A DNA stretch of 64,000 bases, taken from positions 13,074,882 to 13,138,881 of the forward strand of contig CM049317.1 in NCBI GenBank assembly GCA_026874595.1, read 5' to 3'. The DNA is from Sipunculus nudus (lineage: Eukaryota > Annelida > Sipuncula > Golfingiida > Sipunculidae). Position 1 is the first letter of the stretch. Each line of letters begins with the position of its first letter. The notes under the pieces are model-generated. The model was not told the DNA's origin, made no database searches, and saw only the letters and a list, made by a program, of their open reading frames with translations. The position numbers and the translations under genes are program-made. This document shows positions 58,610 to 64,000 of this stretch, piece after piece.

Positions 58610-61600
58610 TACAAATAATTACATAGCAATTCTGCAAATGCGAATTTAATTTTCTTTTTGATTGCCGCTATACAATCCCATACACCTCTTTGTCGAAGGC
58701 ACACGATTCGCACATGTATGAAACCAGGAGAGATGGGAAAGCCTTGTTGTTGTCAGGGTAACAGGATTGGAGTGCCACAAGACGACACTATATTCTGGGA
58801 GTAGGGGACCTACCAGCGGTGCAAGAAGCCAAGTTTAAATTACAAGGGAGTCGGGAAGAATTCGTATAAAACCTGTACCACAGGGTTCCCATGCTCATAA
58901 TAAACCTTCCAACTGTATTCGATTTTCATCCATGTTTAAAGCTAGCTATTCACCGCCTTATATTTAGTCGTTTTGTGATATCTGTGTTATTCCTCTGACG
59001 TATTAACGAACTCTAGATACTTCCCGCTAAGAACAGTTTTATTACGTCTGTGTGACGATTGTATGAGTTTCTTTATCAACCAGTTGTTAGTAAATACAGT
59101 TAATGTTGACAAACAGAAAAAATGTTTACAAATGAATGTGGTTTAAGGCTTATGTATTGAAGCTGTAAGATCATTTGCAAAAACTCTTCCTCGTCCAACG
59201 TGCCGCCAGATGTCCTTGTCAAATGTGCCTGGATTTGTTTAACAGGTCGCCCCACCATGTATACATACATGTATAAACAAAACGAACATCATTTGCACCG
59301 TGGGATCGGCATTTTCTGGTCAACTGTTATAAAGGGATCAAGGAATTATCTTCAGTGAATGAGCGCGTTATATAGGATAGGCACCTTTAAGAACAGAATG
59401 AAATACGACGCTTTACACGTTTTGGTATTCAGCGGACTTCATAAAGATACATCATAAAAGACCCTTCTAGCGACCGCTTAGTATAAGAGATATTATTTTA
59501 TAAGTGTTTTGATTTGGTTTATTTCTTTTATTCGGAATAATTGTATATTTCCTTTGTCTTCTCTAAGATTACCATTTTACATTCGCATTTATTTTGACGG
59601 GGAATAACCAATTATGGTTCAAAGAAAAAAAATATATATATACAGCATTGACACACCTGATGAAGGGTTATGACATCGGCTATGAATATAAATGACCTTC
59701 ATTCAGTTCACAGGTACGTACCAAGTCGGTCCTCAGATAAACTTTTCCCCTTGTGTATATTTAGAAACACATTTGGTTCAGCATGCTTACATATAGCCAA
59801 GGGCATAATTAAACTATAAAATCCATGTATTAACTTTGTCCTATGGACGCCATGACCCGACTTTTTATGCTTACACTAATGGGTTTAAATTTAGTCTTTA
59901 TTGACTCAAGAGAGAGACATAACATACAGAGCAATAATTAATATACCCTGGTTTTACCAACAGTATCACTGGAAAAGGTAAACAGGTTTAATTTATTTTC
60001 TAAAATCTCGTATTTTTTCTCTTGTTTTCTATTTACATTACGAAATTGTCAAATCGGAAACAATATTCAGGAACTTTTGTCCATGTAAATTAAAAGATGC
60101 TGAAGTAAGATGGGTCTCTTTTATGATAAATTCCTCCAGAGTTTAGACATTTTTACATAAATCAAACTTTGAATAATCTTTGGGCCATTTCCAGTGTGAA
60201 CGTCAGCATTTTCAGCAAAATCGTAAACATAAAAGTATTATTACATGACATGGTTTAACAAACAGTCAACCCTATTTATAAATCCCTGAAGTCGTCATTA
60301 GACATCGAAAACCTTTCAACAGAAGTTCTGCCTACGGCCAACCCTGCTTACGGACAGTCAGTGATAAAAATATGCCTGTAAGTTTCGTCCGGTGTATTAC
60401 TGTTACACCTCCATTATCTCAGATCTTCCATGGCTAAAGACGGCAGGAAGGATCCTGTGTCCCGTAAGATTCGCCGCTTAATGGAAGGATTCGATCAAAA
60501 GATACACAGGGAATCAGTCCAAATCTACCAGAAATTCGGTCAATCAGCTCCGTGCTCAACGGCAGTGCAACAAACTTCAATATCTTGTGTAAATGGGTAA
60601 TCCTTGTTCTGACCAAGTGAACGGTTTGTCCAAATAATCCACCTCTTTTTTAACCTTTAAAGTTAGAATTTAATGTTAATAATCCATGATAAATCCTGTT
60701 TTATATACACGGTTTGTATTTATAACTATTATAAATATTATTGTTTCATATTGTAAACCTAATATTTAAAGCAATAATTGTACAAATTAAGGATCCATGA
60801 TAATTTGTACATGGTAGGTTTTTAACAATTATTATTACTACTGCTGGGTTCGTATTTTGGAAAAAAATGACTATGTAAAGAATGTTTAGTGCTCCAGTTT
60901 TTAATACCCGATGCAGTAGGGGGACCACGGATTCGACAGATTATCGTTTATCTAAAGCACACACTGATTTACTGCCCATTGATTCTGTACTTCGGCATGG
61001 GATATGAAGTCTGTATGAATCTTATCTCAGGACGATAAAAATGCCTAGTGTAGACCGTTTACCTTCAAATTTTTTACAGTCTATAAACGCCCACAATACT
61101 GGATATAATCAATATAATTGTATGTAAAAACAATACACAGCGGAAGGCGGGGTCAGGCTAGCCCGTACCATTTATCCAGACATCTCCCATCCTACGACTT
61201 GCAATGAAGCATCTTCAATAATGTAACCTTAGGATTGCATGGTGATTATACTGGTTTTCCATTTGACCTATTGAATATGTTCACAGGCAACACTACTTTA
61301 CGTCCAAGATTATATTTGTCTTAATGATTATCTGCTTCCCTGTGACAATGGTTTTTACTATCATCACCGGGAGGGGAATTCACCTCATAAGATTTTGTGA
61401 AATTGACCTGTAGGCATCAGCTATCAATCATTGTCTCAGACGACAATATGTCTCCTAATGTAACATTTTCAGGATTCGTACAACAGCTTATTTTATATAA
61501 ATACAACCTTTATATACAAATATAAACTAGAGAGGATTGCAGAAAAAAAGTGATAATTGGAATTAAAATGAAAATACATTTACTGTTTTACCACAGCAAG

Positions 61601-62215
61601 ATCCTTCCCACAGTTAACACCATAATTTTTTCTGTGTGAGGACCGGAAAAGGACAAAGTTATTGATATGTACGACAGACAAATTAATACAAGACAGAAAA
61701 AAAGTGTGAACCTCATGTCGAAGTCAGCTTATGCACCTATATTTAGGTAGAATATACCTATTGTGGAATACTAAATAGGTATTGTCATACGCATTGATCA
61801 TATCGGTCACGTTTCCCTTGTTTTCTCAGGAAATGCACTGAGGAATACGTGCTTATTTTGTATTTTCTAAATTTTTTTTATATTCATAGTATACATCAAA
61901 TAAGACAGTAAATAATTTACCCCGATCAATATTTGTATATTCCATGCTGCCAATATCGTGTCTTATGCAAATTTTAGAAACGAAGCGATTCTTCAGGCAT
62001 TCTTTTATTATGGCGCCATCTGACGGTAGTTTTACATGTTTATAATCTAAAATAGGATTATAAAATATGTTAAATATTGACATAAGTAGTAGTAGTAATA
62101 CAGTGCCGCCATTAAGGCGATAGAAAGGTAAAAAGGCATCGCAAGCCGTGTAAATGTTACTTTATTTTCTTAAATATTCTTTGTGGAAGTATCTTCGTTT
62201 TTTTATGCTGACTTA
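58610..62215. other. No supported gene
   Basis: Minus frames at 60434-60616, 60746-60928 and 61853-62083 are open but show no domain. The last carries a strand-like sequence ending VLFDVYYEYKKNLENTK with no family match. No notable repeats apart from A/T runs. Confidence 0.4.
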
Positions 62216-62219
62216 ATCT

Positions 62220-62275
62220 CAGGGGCGTAGACAGGATTAACATAATGAGGGAGTGTTCCGTGGGGGGGGGGGGGA
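62220..62275 (+). mobile_element. Possible DNA-transposon terminus (CAGGGGCGTAGAC) plus poly-G
   Basis: CAGGGGCGTAGACAGGATT is followed by a 14-base G-run, the same arrangement as the minus-strand end at 7469. The opposite end was not found. Confidence 0.35.
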
Positions 62276-62362
62276 GGTTACAGCATAAAGAAAAATTGTT
62301 AGACGAAACTGGAAGGATCATGAACACAGAAAGACTTTGAAAGATTTAGCAGAAAATCTGAA

Positions 62363-62364
<2 letters not shown>

Positions 62365-62396
<32 letters not shown>
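62365..62396. repeat. (TA)n microsatellite
   Basis: About 32 bp of TA repeat. Confidence 0.93.
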
Positions 62397-62400
<4 letters not shown>

Positions 62401-62754
62401 TTAAAACCAGCCTACTTCAATATTCATGTTACCTTCATATGAAAGCGTACTATAATGAAACCTTAAAGTCAACATGCCTTATATTTTCATATTCTTAAAT
62501 TTACTTTTTTGCTTTAACTTTCTAAGTAGATATTCATGTCTAGGATGTTTTCCCTAATATACATGCAAAGTCGGATGGGTGCATGCCCCCCGCCATCCCC
62601 CCCCCCCATGGGTGATTCTTAAACCGAGTATGTACATCTGCAGAGTTCCATTTCGGTTCATGGACTATACGTCACGGTTACACTCGCTTTCTATAATTTT
62701 ATTTATATCCTGTTGTTGCTCAGGGCCCGGTGTCTACCGCAACTGCAGGCCTTT

Positions 62755-62985
62755 GGTGTATAATCATCCTATTGTTGAGTCACAACACCGAAGAACCGCT
62801 CAAAGACGCAATCGTTTATGAGTGATGAGGTGCGGCCAACCCATTAAGTCTGCAAAGCCACCCTTGGTGAAGGCCGACCGTGATAATCTCACCTGAGGTT
62901 CTGGGCTGAGATTGGAACCAAATTCCTCCCAGATTTGGGTCCAGTGTACTACCCATTGACCACAGAAGTCGGTTCTGTATTAAAG
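62755..62985 (-). mobile_element. tRNA-headed SINE, family B, second copy
   Basis: Minus strand: CAATGGGTAGTACACTGGAC (A-box region), then GGTTCCAATCTCAGCC (B-box region) and a 3' part with GACTCAACAATAGGATG. It is collinear with 58375-58605. Confidence 0.55.
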
Positions 62986-62989
62986 TATA

Positions 62990-63565
62990 TATACTTTTCC
63001 ATTCGCACAGAAAAACCAGTCTATTTAGATGTTTTCTTAGCGGCAATTATTCGTGACCATCTTTCGTTCTTCCCACAAACAGGAATTCAATCTATTATCC
63101 AACATGTTAAAAGCTGTTTCTTTTAGCATGTCGTTGCTGCGTACTTTTTCTAATTATCAAGTGCAATTATTAAGGAAAGACAAGAATGCAAAACATTTCA
63201 GCATAAGAGAATAAGAAATATTCGTAGCTGATTTTTTGTAACCTCATATTTCTTATAACCAGTGTTTTGTCTTTTCCTCGCGGTCCCGTTGATGAAAGAA
63301 ATGTCGACGACAGAATATAGCCTTCAGTCGATCACATCTGAAAAGAAAAATTGACATTCTCGACTGCTTATAAAGATAAGGTTCTGCAGAATGTGCAAAA
63401 TGTTGTATTAGATTGTATTAGTACTATGGACAAATAACCGTGACTAGACGTAAAGCGGACATTTTCATCATTTAACTAAAAAAATAAGAGACGTATATAT
63501 TTTAAAACGCATTTTAATTACGGTTGGGGCAAAGATAGAGTCAAAGTGTTTTACAGGCGTGCACA
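62990..63565. other. No supported gene
   Basis: AT-rich; nothing recognised. Confidence 0.4.
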
Positions 63566-63629
63566 CTTTATATATGCAATATATATGCAATATATATATG
63601 CAATAAATATATATATATATATATATATA
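63566..63629. repeat. TATATGCAA / (TA)n tract
   Basis: Three TATATGCAA units followed by about 25 bp of TA repeat. Confidence 0.9.
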
Positions 63630-64000
63630 GAAATGAAAGAAAATAATAGACACTGCAAATTATCTGTATACACGATATTATTACACGATATTTTTTATCA
63701 TATATAATATTTAAACAGCGTTGACATTTGTCCATTAGTCAACTGTTGACCGTGTTGTTCCTGATCTTTAGAAAGGTTGACCTCTCGTTCTTTTTAATAA
63801 CCACAAATCTTAGTACATCCAGCCCAAACGAAGACGAAACCTGAAGACAATAACACCCGATTTATGGAAAATAGAGAGTAAGAAACAAAACGAGACACTG
63901 ATGGCTTGGTAGCATTTTATAACACAACATAAATTGATCACATTGATTTTATGGACTACCTAATACCTTGGTCATGCCCGTCTTATGTTATAAAGAAAAT
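63630..64000. other. No supported gene
   Basis: Window end; no feature recognised. Confidence 0.4.

Noticed and set aside
61853-62083. 76-codon minus ORF ending VLFDVYYEYKKNLENTK
   Set aside because: No homologue recognised, no polyA or splice support beyond chance.
1-64000. CRISPR arrays, operons, bacterial promoters, rRNA genes
   Set aside because: None present; direct repeats here are eukaryotic satellites and transposons, and genes are spliced.

Overview
The window is eukaryotic nuclear DNA, most likely from a lophotrochozoan and probably a mollusc. I infer this from AT-rich sequence with long introns and GT-AG junctions, many (TA)n, trinucleotide and poly-G tracts, tRNA-derived SINE-like repeats, inverted-repeat transposons, and a candidate PRL-amide neuropeptide precursor. 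Nothing bacterial or organellar is visible. Species assignment is not possible from the sequence alone.

The one gene that can be built end to end runs from 3055 to 22113 (+). Eight exons join to 3165 nt, an exact multiple of three, encoding 1054 residues. The product is a type I membrane protein: signal peptide, two C-type lectin-like domains, a long Ser/Thr-rich mucin-like stalk with a furin-like site, one transmembrane helix and a 278-residue tyrosine-rich tail. The tail contains NPVY, an exact ITAM-spaced pair (YDGI-x7-YATI), further YxxL and YxxM motifs and a PPRPPR stretch. This predicts a glycan- or particle-sensing receptor that signals through tyrosine phosphorylation. A decayed copy of its first lectin exon lies about 1 kb downstream (23110-23199), which suggests a former tandem family. 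Intron 1 is 10.9 kb and holds repeats plus a possible exon of a minus-strand gene (3820-3968).

From 22.2 to 42 kb the sequence is mostly repeats. These include a 760-bp (AGT)n array, a solo LTR (28413-29226, minus) with 4-bp target duplications, and a 3.1-kb TTAA-flanked DNA transposon (29770-32830) carrying a THAP zinc-finger remnant and a second coding remnant. There is also an inverted CACAAGG array (35 kb), a 750-bp 17-bp-unit minisatellite with higher-order structure (36.4-37.1 kb) and several pogo-like MITEs.

At 42258-42507 (+) is a signal-peptide exon with a dibasic-flanked, amidatable peptide ending YPRL-Gly-Lys-Arg and a strong splice donor. From 43 to 49 kb little is recognisable apart from a small possible minus-strand gene (49018-49212). 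From 50.2 to 52.4 kb lies a foldback-like element whose long arms are built of tandem 156-165-bp units. Beyond it are SINE copies, a 272-bp tandem duplication, a six-cysteine secreted mini-ORF (55061-55315), and a TATA box followed by a hydrophobic N-terminal ORF (55551-55687). The last 6 kb shows repeats but no supported gene.
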